Source: Petrosia ficiformis
Lineage: Eukaryota > Porifera > Demospongiae > Haplosclerida > Petrosiidae
Length of the DNA stretch: 64,000 nt
Direction of reading: 5' to 3'
Assembly (NCBI GenBank): GCA_947044365.1
Contig: OX345637.1
Location: 15,718,916-15,782,915 of the forward strand
The translations under genes and the position numbers were made by a program. Of the stretch, positions 13,187-33,739 are shown piece by piece (position 1 is the first letter of the stretch; each line of letters begins with the position of its first letter). The notes below the pieces were generated by a model. It did no database searches, was not told the origin of the DNA, and was given only the letters and a program-made list of their open reading frames with translations.

Positions 13187-13280
13187 TTAAGAGAGTAACT
13201 TACAGTCCAGAATATCTGTAAGTAATAATGTATGGAGCAGCAGCGAGAGCCACACAATTCACAAAATGTAAGAGAGTCAT

Positions 13281-13600
13281 TGCAGACGAATACAAGCAAC
13301 TTCAGTTTTACGGTAACTGTGTGCGAAATGTTTATCTCGAGAGCTAGAGGGCGTTATTAATTAAGATGGCTCTTGATTTTTTTTTTCTCGTTCTATTTTT
13401 GAATTTCCCGCTCCTGAATTAATTAATAAAACTGACCAATAACGTACGTTTGGCATATAGGGCGTACCCCAGTGCATATAGTTGGGAACTTGGGAGTGAG
13501 AGTGTATCCCTGCGAAGGATAGTTGTCTACAGTCATTTGGTTGTTTCTGAAATTTGACAGGTATAATAATCATAATGTTTGTCATGTACATGTGTGCGTA
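13281..13600. promoter_or_regulatory. Candidate bidirectional promoter, TMEM147 / ROCO, unit A
   Basis: This lies between the TMEM147 start codon (minus strand) and the plus-strand ROCO side. A CTGACCAATAAC block with a CCAAT box is conserved with unit B near 36838. Further right, a conserved AATTT.ACAG|GTATAATAAT reads like the end of a short untranslated plus-strand exon. The assignment is inference from position and conservation. Confidence 0.35.
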
Positions 13601-13734
13601 ATTATGCTGTAAACATTGAAGTGTTAATGCATTGTATGATTTAGGCCTATAAATGTTTTCGTTGGTGTCAATTTAATTGGTATAATAAGTAATTAATATG
13701 TTGTGTTTGGTTTGTAGTCAATCAGGACTGAAAC

Positions 13735-13950
13735 CCCAAATTGCGTGGGTGGTCAGGGCCTGTGCCCTGTTTCAACCCCCATTAACGGGCCAAAGGGCAG
13801 CCAAAAAACCATCAACTTTTTAAGCCATTTTCATGGGTTGTCCTTGACACAAATTACAAGCATTTGGAGTGCTTTTAAATGCTAGGAACACTCTTCGAAC
13901 TGCGTAGGGGTCAAACGTCACATATATGTGACACCAGTGCTCTAAGGGTT
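13735..13950. mobile_element. Fragment of AACCCTTA-ended dispersed element, reversed
   Basis: The segment matches, in reverse orientation, the element at 42711-43294, including the GACCCCTACGCAG block and the terminal TCTAAGGGTT. It is truncated on the left and has no coding capacity. Confidence 0.6.
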
Positions 13951-14184
13951 AACTGAATTGCTTAAAATTCATTTCAGTTTTTGCAAGGCATTATACAAAC
14001 CACAAAAATATATCTTGTCTTGTGTTGTGGCTATAGTCTGGGATAGCCACACCCTTCACTTGGAAGAGAAATCATCTGATAATTTTTGTGGCCTGGCCTG
14101 CAACTGAAATATGTTGACCCAATCTGATTGCATGAAGTTAATTTAATGCATTCTTGTTACATGAAGTCAAGAAAGAAAATGGGT

Positions 14185-14223
14185 TAGGGAGAGAATGTTA
14201 TGCTAACATTCTCTCCCTAGCCT
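14185..14223. repeat. Perfect hairpin around TGC, unit A
   Basis: GGGAGAGAATGTTA and its complement flank a 3-base loop. In unit B (37917-37954) the arms extend to CTAGGGAGAGAATGTTA. No following U-run is seen, so it does not read as a terminator. Confidence 0.7.
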
Positions 14224-15119
14224 TGAAGGATTGCTTGTTAACTACATCAACTTTGTCAGATTTTAACAATATCGGCTAAAATATGGAGATATTCATGATG
14301 CTAATGCTATCTAGTGTTGAACTTGTAAGACATATGCTGTTTCACTATGGTATAAAGGTTTTATGAATGAGTTGACTATAGTATAGTGTCTAGTTTTGAG
14401 CATGAAAATATAGTGATGTCGGTAAAAGGACTGGCAATTAAAATGTACTGAAATCTTTCATTTTTTTGTATAAACAAACACTTATCTCAATATCTTCTTA
14501 CACATAGTAAAGAATGATTTGTGTAATTTTTATTATCTCTTCAGCTATAAGTTAAAATCATGAGCTGTTTAAAATATTTGTACAATATAGTAACTACAAT
14601 TACCTCACCTATTATAATTAACATTCATTATAATATCATTCTTTCTTCATTCCAGACTAAATCAAGTAGTTAATATATTATATTTGATATACTGTTCAGT
14701 TCCTTACCATATGGTAAGTATAATATATATTAATATAATCAATTATTAACTCTCAAATTAAATCCTTTATAATGATTGATAAATGATACCACATGTATAT
14801 AGGATGAGGTTAGTATATAGTATACAAGTAATAGTTATAACAACATTATAATGAATATATCTCATTTACACTAACTGTACCAGAGGGCTGTAAGGTCAAG
14901 AGAAAGGTTACTGTAAATCAGATATATCCCAACCAGAGGTGTTATCAACTGAGTTGTTTATGTTGAGTGGGTGTATTTGGAACAACACTATCTAAACTAA
15001 TTAGTTGCTTAAAATTCATTTTCAGTTTTGCAGGTAACTATAAAACCATGGTGATACAATGAAACAGGATAATATAACTCATTAGAAGTTCTTCTGATAC
15101 ACCCACTCAACATTGTACA

Positions 15120-16975
15120 ATAGTATTTTGAATTATCATTTTATTTCCTCTTTTTCATATCTTTGTCTATATTCTAATTACGGCACATCTTTTCATTTCT
15201 TAATAACACATCATTGTGGATCCACTAGTGGGTGAGTCTAATCAAACCTAATATATACAATAGTATTTTGAATTATCATTTTATTTCCTCTTTTTCATAT
15301 CTTTGTCTATATTCTAATTACGGCACATCTTTTCATTTCTTAATAACACATCATTGTGGATCCACTAGTTGGTGAGTCTAATCAAACCTAATATATACAA
15401 TAGTATTTTGAATTATCATTTTATTTCCTCTTTTTCATATCTTTGTCTATATTCTAATTACGGCACATCTTTTCATTTCTTAATAACACATCATTGTGAA
15501 TCCACTAGTGGGTGAGTCTAATCACACCTAATATATACAATAGTATTTTGAATTATCATTTTATTTCCTCTTTTTCATATCTTTGTCTATATTCTAATTA
15601 TGGCACATCTTTTCATTTCTTAATAACACATCATTGTGAATCCACTAGTGGGTGAGTCTAATCAAACCTAATATATACAATAGTATTTTGAATTATCATT
15701 TTATTTCCTCTTTTTCATATCTTTGTCTATATTCTAATTACGGCACATCTTTTCATTTCTTAATAACACATCATTGTGAATCCACTAGGACGTGAGTCTT
15801 ATCAAACCTAATATATACAATAGTATTTTGAATTATCATTTTATTTCCTCTTTTTCATATCTTTGTCTATATTCTAATTACGGCACATCTTTTCATTTCT
15901 TAATAACACATCATTGTGAATCCACTAGGACGTGAGTCTTATCAAACCTAATATATACAATAGTATTTTGAATTATCATTTTATTTCCTCTTTTTCATAT
16001 CTTTGTCTATATTCTAATTACGGCACATCTTTTCATTTCTTAATAACACATCATTGTGGATCCACTAGGAGGTGAGTCTAATCAAACCTAATATATACAT
16101 GTACAATAGTATTTTGAATTATCATTTTATTTCCTCTTTTTCATATCTTTGTCTATATTCTAATTACGGCACATCTTTTCATTTCTTAATAACACATCAT
16201 TGTGGATCCACTAGGACGTGAGTCTAATCAAACCTAATATATACAATAGTATTTTGAATTATCATTTTATTTCCTCTTTTTCATATCTTTGTCTATATTC
16301 TAATTACGGCACATCTTTTCATTTCTTAATAACACATCATTGTGGATCCACTAGTTGGTGAGTCTAATGAAACCTAATATATACAATAGTGTTTTGAATT
16401 ATCATTTTATTTCCTCTTTTTCATATCTTTGTCTATATTCTAATTACGGCACATCTTTTCATTTCTTAATAACACATCATTGTGGATCCACTAGGAGGTG
16501 AGTCTAATCAAACCTAATATATACATGTACAATAGTATTTTGAATTATCATTTTATTTCCTCTTTTTCATATCTTTGTCTATATTCTAATTACGGCACAT
16601 CTTTTCATTTCTTAATAACACATCATTGTGGATCCACTAGGACGTGAGTCTAATCAAACCTAATATATACAATAGTATTTTGAATTATCATTTTATTTCC
16701 TCTTTTTCATATCTTTGTCTATATTCTAATTACGGCACATCTTTTCATTTCTTAATAACACATCATTGTGGATCCACTAGTTGGTGAGTCTAATGAAACC
16801 TAATATATACAATAGTGTTTTGAATTATCATTTTATTTCCTCTTTTTCATATCTTTGTCTATATTCTAATTACGGCACATCTTTTCATTTCTTAATAACA
16901 CATCATTGTGAATCCACTAGTTGGTGAGTCTAATCAAACCTAATATATACAATAGTATTTTGAATTATCCTCTTT
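15120..16975. repeat. 140-bp minisatellite array, 13 units, unit A
   Basis: Thirteen head-to-tail units of about 140 bases, nearly identical, end in a degenerate unit at about 16960-17040. Each unit has a pyrimidine tract (CCTCTTTTTCATATC), TTCTAATTACGGCACATC, then CCACTAG, a variable triplet and GTGAGTCTAAT. The triplets in order are TGG, TTG, TGG, TGG, GAC, GAC, GAG, GAC, TTG, GAG, GAC, TTG, TTG. Units 7-9 recur as 10-12, a three-unit higher-order repeat. Confidence 0.93.
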
Positions 16976-17040
16976 TTCATATCTGTCTATATTCTAATAT
17001 TGACACTTCTTTTCATCTGATAATAACATATCATTTAATC

Positions 17041-17888
17041 TACTTCAGTATTTCCATTTTCCATTTTTATATACTTATTTTGTTTAACACAGTTTGAACG
17101 TAAATTCAGAGAATATAGATGTAAGTTCTCAGTTATATCAATTGTTATTGTAATGTCATACATGTACTACTCCATTTTGGTTGTTCAAAATTAATGTAAT
17201 TAAAGAAACTGGAATTTTACAAAAGTATAGTAATTACTGTAAGTGTTTGATATCAGGTGTACAAGAAATCAATGAATTATTCATCTTAAACCAATATCAT
17301 TATCTGACTAGTGTGTGATACCCATATTCTTTACTTGGTGGATGAAGGGTCTGGGGATGATATCTTGTTCTGTTCAAATGTTTAACTATCTTATATCAGG
17401 AGTGCATGAATCCTTCGGCGGGGTTCATGTGCTCCTGCTTATATACATAAAGGAAGTGGTTTTTGTTTGTGTTGTGTTTCAGAGTCAGTTCTCTAGTTTT
17501 CCTTTCTTCAGTAGTCTGGTATGTTTGGTAACTATTGCTACACACTTGTCAAATATCTATTATCATAATATTTTTTGAGTTCTACACAATATATAGTTAC
17601 AATGTGTATTGCACAAATCACGTACTAACCAGGTAATCAGTCATGTAGAAATCACCTCCTACACTGATAAAGTGGTGCTTGATCAGGCTCACTCAATTAC
17701 TAGTTAACATGAATACATGTATTCATGTGGTGATATGTATTTTAATTATAATTGTGTTGAGCTGAAACTGATGTCATCATGAATTCATAGTTTTAAATAT
17801 AATTATACTTGTGTGTGTATTATAATCATTATAGTAATCACATATTGAGTGCATTTTAGAAAGTGAGTTTGATTTGCACAACATATTT
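17041..17888. other. Conserved non-coding region upstream of ROCO, unit A
   Basis: This is closely shared with 41690-42530 in unit B. It contains a possible 28-base exon (TTTAACACAG|TTTGAACG...GAT|GTAAGT) at about 17091-17119 and a hairpin (GGAGTGCATGAATCC and its complement) at about 17399-17436. A short open frame at 17315-17578 has no family signature. The missing 5' exons of the ROCO gene should lie here or further left; I could not define them. Confidence 0.4.
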
Positions 17889-18262
17889 AACCCCTACGCA
17901 GTTTGGAGTGTGTTCCTAGCATTATGAAGCACTCCAAATTGGTGTCAGGAATAGATAAGCCCATAAAAATGGGTTTAAAAGTTGATGTTTTTTCGGCTGC
18001 CCTTTGCCCTAAACATCAAGTATGGGAAGATTATAAAGGGTTGGTGTACCCCCGTTAATGGGGTTTGGAGTGGGTCAGCCATCGCCGCCCACACAATTTG
18101 GAGATTCAGTGACCCCACCCACCAGCACAATCTGGTGTGTAGCTGAGACATTTCCTTTGCTGTGAAACCCGATATCGCATCATAATGTAGCTTATGCCAA
18201 TATGTAGTGTGGTAGTTTTGTTTGTCCCAGGTGCAGTCGAAAGAGGGAGAACACTACATTTG
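17889..18262. mobile_element. Partial AACCCTTA-ended dispersed element, unit A
   Basis: The sequence from AACCCCTACGCAGTTTGG to GAACACTACATTTGAAT matches the left and middle of the element at 42711-43294 but lacks its terminal repeats. No open frame is supported. Confidence 0.55.
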
Positions 18263-18369
18263 AATAGATTAAGATTATATGTATATATTTGACATAAATA
18301 TACACGTTTACTTTGTTATAGATTTATATTTTCATCTTCTCTCCTTATGTATCTAAATCATTCTTTTAG

Positions 18370-21300
18370 CTTATACAAATGCTCTCAAAAAAGGAGAGTT
18401 AGATGTTGCCTATTCTCGTATAATGTTAATTGGATCAGCTGGTGTTGGGAAGAGTAGTCTAAAACGTGGACTAATGAGCTTACCATTTGATGTTAACATC
18501 AACAGCACCATTGTTGCTGACGTCCAATCCGTACGACCCGATATTCTATCACTACAACCAAATATATCTTCAGTACAACCTGTTCTTCCTCCGTTACGAC
18601 CGAATATTCCATCATTACAGCCTGATATTTCATCAATACAACCCTTATTACGACCAGTGTGTTTGGAGTGGGCAATGCCAGGAGATGAATCTACTATAGA
18701 ATGGACGGAGGTGACCACAGAGCATGAAGTAGAGGAAATAGCTCAATTAGTTACCATTGTCCACAAGCAACCAGAGGGTCATGGTACTTCTACAGCTACT
18801 GCCAATTTTCCACAAACCGAGCCACGTACGTCAACCCCACCAGAGTATAATACAAGAATAAACAAGATAATTAGATCAGAAATTCTTACTCCTGCCTTCA
18901 AGACAGCCTATAAGATGCGCCACAATGATATTGAACACGTAAAACTTCAGTCTTTCTATCATATTTGGGATTGTGGTGGTCAGCCAGTATTTCAGGAGGT
19001 ATTGCCAGCATTTCTCACTTCACGTACCATGTTCCTTCTCCTCTTTGATGCCTCTATAGATTTCAATACTAGATTGAAAGCTATACAGTATCAACAAGGG
19101 CAAATGATTGAAGAAGGGGAAGTCAACATGACGACACTTGAGCTTATGGAGGGGTGGATGTCAAATATTCATGGCCATCTTGTGAAGTATGATGACAAGG
19201 GTGGTTTATTAGAGTATCCTAGAATTATTGCAGTTGGATCTCGAGGAGATAAATTGACAGATCAGGAGAAGATTGAAGTCAAGGCAAAGCTGGATAAGTG
19301 TCTAAGAGACACTTCACATGATCAGAAAGACAAACAATATCTACAAATATTAAAGGAAATTGTCATTATTGATAATACCACATCAGGAAAGGGAAGTGAA
19401 GAAGATATAGGATACAAGTATTTACGAAAGGAGATTTATGATTTCACAAGCAAGAAGCTTGTTGTTAGAACACCAATTAAATGGGTTCTTTTTCGTAAGG
19501 TTTTGCAATCGTTAGTGAAGAAATCAGAAAATATCATTACCATGAGGGAGGCATGTGCTATTGGTGTTGCCTGTAAAATCCACCCTAAAGATGTTCCCAG
19601 TGTCCTCAAGTTCTATCATGAGCTGGGGGTGGTATTATTCTACTCTCGTATCAAGGGCCTTCAAGAGAAAGTCATTCTGAATCCAAAATGGTTTGTCGAA
19701 TGTCTTGGAAAGGTTCTCACACTTCCAGGTAGGGAAGGGTTTGAGAAAAGAGAGATGTGGAATCTTCTACGTCAAAAGGGCATTCTTGTACAGCCTCTGT
19801 ATGTAGCTGTTTGGAAAGAATGTGAGGGGATTGATCCCGAGGATATGATCCAGCTTTTAGTAAATTTTCATTTAGCAGCTGAAGTCCAGACAGATGAGTT
19901 TGGTCAACGAAGATCAAAACAGTTTTTCGTACCCGCAGTACTTCCAACAGGAGATCCATCATCAGCTCTGCCTTCTGGATATCAGCTTAGAGCTAGTCCA
20001 CTACACATCACATTTGGAACAGGTTATGTCATACCAGGCTTTTTTACACGTCTTGTCACCTCCATGGCTGAATCATCTCAATGCTCACTTTACTTCCATG
20101 ATGGTATTTTCCGAAACAGAGTGACATTTAAATTTGCCGATATCAATCGCGTGACTCTTACTCAGCTTTCTAACGCAATACAAGTTGATATGTTACGTTA
20201 TATTCCCAATTCCCCCACCCTAACACCTTTCCAAATAAGTTGTAAAGATTTACAGGTATCTCATTATGTATAATAATTACTTGTATTTGTATGACATACT
20301 GAATCAATAGATTTATCATTATATACATAATTAAGGTATTCTCTGATGATTCATAATTCACATTTATTAATAAGATGAGTAATACAGTATTATTAAACTG
20401 TATATATAATCTAAGTGTGGTTTATATAATGAAATATTAATGTGTTACTTTTCATCCAGTGTCTTCTGAAGATGTGTTCTCAGAAGGTAGAAGATAGTCT
20501 ACAGTCTAGTAATATCTATACTGATGATCAACAAGTGACTGTTTCTGATATTACAAGAGAAGTCAAGTTCATATGTCAAGGGTTGGAATGTAATTCTTCT
20601 TCTGATCCTCATTATCTACTTCCTATAGCTTCTCAAACATGTGAGATACCAGTTGAATGTGATAGAAGCAGAGTTTATAGGAAACTTACTCGTGATGAAT
20701 CATACTGGTTTCCTGGAAATAGTGAAGGTGAAATTAAATGCTTAGAAGACACTTGTATTGTAAATTTTTATTTACTGTCATCAATCCTGCCCATACATAA
20801 CTAACTACATCAATCCTGCCCATACATAACTAACTACATCAATCCTGCCCATACATAACTAACTACATACATTTATTGTATATACATGTTGTTAATAATC
20901 TGTTCTACAAGTAGTCAAATATTGTTCACATAATTATCTTCTAATTCTTTTACTACTAACTCTTGTTCCTTTGCTCATGGAGATGGATTCAAGGGGCTAC
21001 TGTAATTTGTTTCTCTCTGAAAACATTGACATTATGAATCCACTACCAGCAAAATTATACAAGGAAAATATAATAGTGGCCTTTTCTTTGTGTTTGTAAA
21101 GATATGATTATTGTTTTCGTTGAGAGGACTTCTGTTAACAAAATGAATACATAGATACATAAGACATAATTCTACTCAGTGTTCTGCCCACACTGGTTGG
21201 TACTGGTCAGGAATAACCACCTTTCAGATAAATTAACCATCTCTCAGATAATACATATATAGGCTACTGAGACAGAAGTAAGTATATACTGGATAAACAG

Positions 21301-22255
21301 CACTAAATGCAATGTAGAATCCAACCACCACTCTAACTATCCTGAGCAGAACACTGTATAATAATATATATTTTATGTGTTCTAATTATTTCTTAATCAT
21401 TGGAATAATTATGAGAGCATGTTTTATACTCAATGAAATGATTATAATATTATACTTGTAATGAAGGGATATACTTTCTATTATATATAATAATTAGTAT
21501 AATTATTATGATAGTGTGTAATATATAATGAGATAAACCACTTGTAAACCAGCTATCTATATCTCATATTCAGATACTACAGTATCATCTCCCTTTGTTG
21601 TTAATACATCATCTCAACTAGTAGATAATACTCCAGTATCTAATATATCATCACAAACATCTACTATTAACAAAGGTAATGAATGAAGTTCATATAATAC
21701 ACAACTAACATTCTTATTGAATTGTAACTGATGATAATGATTATATATAATTATATATAATTCTCTCATTGTACATTTAGAATCAATTGTCATGTCAGTA
21801 TAATACACATTCATGATATCACAATATTGTATATATGAGATACATGTAATTACATTTCATATATTACTAATCCTAATATAGAATCTTTCATCAAGACACC
21901 TGTCAAGTCTACTACACTCGCTGGACACCATACATCACAAACCACTAAGCTTTCTTCTCCATACGATATACTGAAGAGACACACACCAGAGTTGTTAGGT
22001 GTGATATCTAACCCTGATAAACTAGCTAATGATCTCTCATCAGCTGATCTAATAACACATCAGGTTAAAGATGATGTATTGACAACTCAAAGTTTCTCCC
22101 GATATCAGAAATGTAGCAAGCTATTGAACGAAATTCAAAGATCTCTCCGAGCCTTCAATGAAGAAGAGAGACTAAAATTATTTTGTGATGTATTGAAACA
22201 ACAAAATGACTGGACACTATCAAAAATATCTGATAACATGTTGAAAGAGTTATAA
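18370..22255 (+). CDS. ROCO (Roc-COR) GTPase with CARD-like C-terminus, gene A (5' partial)
   Basis: Exons are 18370-20255, 20460-20727, 21574-21675 and 21882-22255, with matching phases and stop TAA at 22253-22255. The true start lies in an unidentified upstream exon, since the frame is open through the acceptor at 18370. Counting from the Met at 18423, the P-loop GSAGVGKS is at 4-11, a repeat of S-x-Q-P type at 34-78, the switch-II motif WDCGGQ at 182-187 and a G4-like SRGDKL near 273-278. A COR-like region follows to about 611, with PKWFVECLGKVLTL. Exon 3 encodes a Ser/Thr-rich linker. Exon 4 encodes a helical CARD-like domain (ELLGVISNPDKLANDLSS). Roc-COR proteins are Ras-like switches that dimerise through COR; a CARD would recruit CARD partners. 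Roc-COR is firm; CARD is likely. Confidence 0.88.
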
Positions 22256-23114
22256 GGTCACATAAGTTTATTATAATGAAGTATTTGTTTTATAAATATT
22301 TCATTAGCTGCCCCGTTTTGTATTGTATAATTGAAACAATACAATATTCTATATAATTATTAGCTATAGTGTATGAAATGTAACTCCTGATCTCATTGTT
22401 TTGTCTTTTAATTTCTTTCGTTACAATAATTTGATTATTTAAATCCTGATTTGCTACTAATGAGTTTGACTATTAATAATTTTATTGTCATGAATATAAT
22501 TATCTCTGTTTAATAATAAAATATCTATCATTGATATTTGCAGTAAAAGAATGACACACACATTTAGTATTGTCAATGTGAGGCAAGATTAGCAAAGTGT
22601 TAGCATTGTATGGCTTTACTCCTGATGAATTTATGTTTTCAATCAGAGTTCTGACAGCACATACATAATGACTGCCTGGTTTCGTAACTGAAGCATTCAG
22701 TACCACTCAGGAAGTATATATATATGAAGTGCTGATGGTTGTCATAGCTCTGTGGTGAGAGGCTCCGTGAAACCACTGGTAGCTAAAGTCAGTAGCCCTG
22801 AATTCAATTCCCAGTAACTACTGGCATTTTTTTCACTTTACTTTGTTCATGAATGTGAACAGACTTTAGATAATCACCTGAATTAGATACAGCATTAGTA
22901 TGAATCATGATTAACTATTAATCATTATTCATACTAAGGCAATTGAACACAATAAAATTATCATTTTACATCTACCGTATTAATAATGAATTATTCATTA
23001 TTAATAATAATAAATAATATTTCCTGCACTAATAATAATAATAATAATAATGTGATAATAAATATTAAACAGAGATATAGTGTATTATATATTATGATAA
23101 GTCTACTGTAGTTT
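22256..23114. other. Convergent intergenic region, unit A/B junction
   Basis: It lies between the ROCO A stop and the stop of ATPase copy B, transcribed tail-to-tail. It holds AT-rich DNA, a tRNA-like segment at 22741-22826 and (AAT)n near 23030. A TATTAAACAGAGATATAGTG block near 23066 recurs at 50402 beside copy C. Confidence 0.7.
22741..22826 (+). repeat. tRNA-derived (SINE-like) segment
   Basis: TAGCTCTGTGGTGAGAGG resembles a tRNA A box, and GAATTCAATTCCCAG, about 50 bases on, resembles a B box. A T-run (TTTTTTT) follows. The acceptor stem does not pair cleanly, so it is not called as a tRNA gene. It is absent from the matching B/C junction. Confidence 0.4.
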
Positions 23115-32446
<9,332 letters not shown>

Positions 32447-32499
32447 CTAAAATATAAAGAGAAAATTATATTAGATAAATAAAAAAGATAAATAGATGG

Positions 32500-33012
32500 A
32501 TCCAATCATACATAGTAAAATATAGATGGGTAGAGATAGATAGACATATATATAAATGTAGATAAATGGATGGATGCATGGATGGATGGATGGACAGATG
32601 GGTAGATGGATGGATGGATAGATACATACATGTAGATCAGAGTATTTGATAACTTTTGAAGCTTGGGCCAAATTGGCTCAAAACTGTTAGTGTGTGTGCC
32701 ATTGAGAATACATCTTGAGCCAATTAACTAAGAGTTAATGCTGTTAGTGACAATATAATCATAATTAACTGCACTGATAAATGGATGGATGCATGGATGC
32801 ATGGATGCATGGATGCATGGATGGATGGATGGACAGATGGGTAGATGGATGGATGGATAGATACATACATGTAGATCAGAGTATTTGATAACTTTTGAAG
32901 CTTGGGCCAAATTGGCTCAAAACTGTTAGTGTGTGTGCCATTGAGAATACATCTTGAGCCAATTAACTAAGAGTTAATGCTGTTAGTGACAATATAATCA
33001 TAATTAACTGCA
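32500..33012. repeat. Local duplication with ATGG repeats, unit B
   Basis: A segment of about 210-235 bases from GATAAATGGATGG to TTAACTGCAC occurs twice in tandem (about 32563-32773 and 32777-33012). Each copy includes an ATGG microsatellite and GAAGCTTGGGCCAAATTGGC. It sits where the preceding ATPase exon would be expected. Confidence 0.8.
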
Positions 33013-33652
33013 CCACTGGCCCAAAGAGAGAACTGTGCAGTGCCAATTATGCCATATGAGCATATCCAAAACACTGATGCAGATATAGATAAATTATATA
33101 CATTAATTAATAAAATTAATAAAATAATGTATACAATCAGACTTGTGCTATTACATTATACATGTATATATATATGTATATATATATGTATATAGTTGTC
33201 TGGCTATAGAACATTGTAAACATTTCACTAATTAATTATTATATTCATACTATTAGTTGGTGTTTCCACATAGTAAACGTTGCAAACACTGATTTCACAT
33301 CCTTCTTAAACATAAAATAGTAATTATGACATGTTTACAAGATTCTCTCACTAGTGAGAACCTGAGCTACTTAATATTTAAAAGTTATAATTAGTGATGC
33401 AATAATAATCATATCAGTAATCATTATCACTCATTATTTCTAATATCAGTATTGAATATTGATTATATCAGAAAGAGGTACTGTACATGTAAGTGATGTA
33501 CATGTAGTGATAAGTGTACTAATATCTTGTGATTACAGCATCACCAATCATTTAATGATATTCATAACTATTGTGTAAATTATAGAATCAGAAACCAGAA
33601 GTTGATATGTATTTAAGGTGCTCTGAGCGCTAGGCTGTTTCTAGGAGTCTTC

Positions 33653-33734
33653 ATGAAGAGAGTTCTGATGTTAATACAACAATTATTCCTCTTTGTTTGT
33701 TGTATTTCATGTATTTTACAAATTGTCTATGCAA
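33653..33734 (+). other. Possible signal-peptide first exon (unit B)
   Basis: Counterpart of 9802-9883 with the same length and the same AA|GTAAGC donor. The changes are conservative (for example TI to RV near the start, I to F in the core). A TATTTAAG box is upstream. No partner exon was found. Confidence 0.3.
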
Positions 33735-33739
33735 GTAAG

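Larger units (their letters stand above)
10632..13280 (-). pseudogene. TMEM147: TMEM147-like gene, copy A (3'-truncated, frameshifted)
   Basis: TMEM147 is a multi-pass ER membrane protein associated with the translocon. The exons are 13204-13280 (ATG at 13278-13280, encoding MTLLHFVNC), 12436-12497, 11374-11436, 11214-11319 and 10632-10747. Family motifs include [26 protein letters not shown] and [18 protein letters not shown]. Exon 2 is 8 bases shorter than in copy B, which breaks the frame. An element flanked by TTAA sits in intron 1. The C-terminal exons, about the last 80 residues of the family's roughly 224, are not found to the left. Identification is firm; function is unlikely. Confidence 0.85.

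Noticed and set aside
12808..13198. Open frames within the TTAA element, repeated at 37263-37650
   Set aside because: They lie inside a non-autonomous inverted-repeat element, overlap each other in different frames and have no transposase motif.
15120..16975. Regularly spaced repeats as a CRISPR array
   Set aside because: Units are contiguous 140-bp monomers with no unique spacers, no cas genes are nearby, and the host is a eukaryote.
17315..17578. 87-residue open frame upstream of ROCO A (and 41993-42229 in unit B)
   Set aside because: Conserved only as part of the overall duplicated DNA. Length and start differ between the units, there are no recognisable motifs, and it overlaps a hairpin.
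18410..18718. Minus-strand open frame opposite the ROCO Roc domain
   Set aside because: Antisense shadow of the repeat-rich Roc exon; the plus strand carries clear GTPase motifs.
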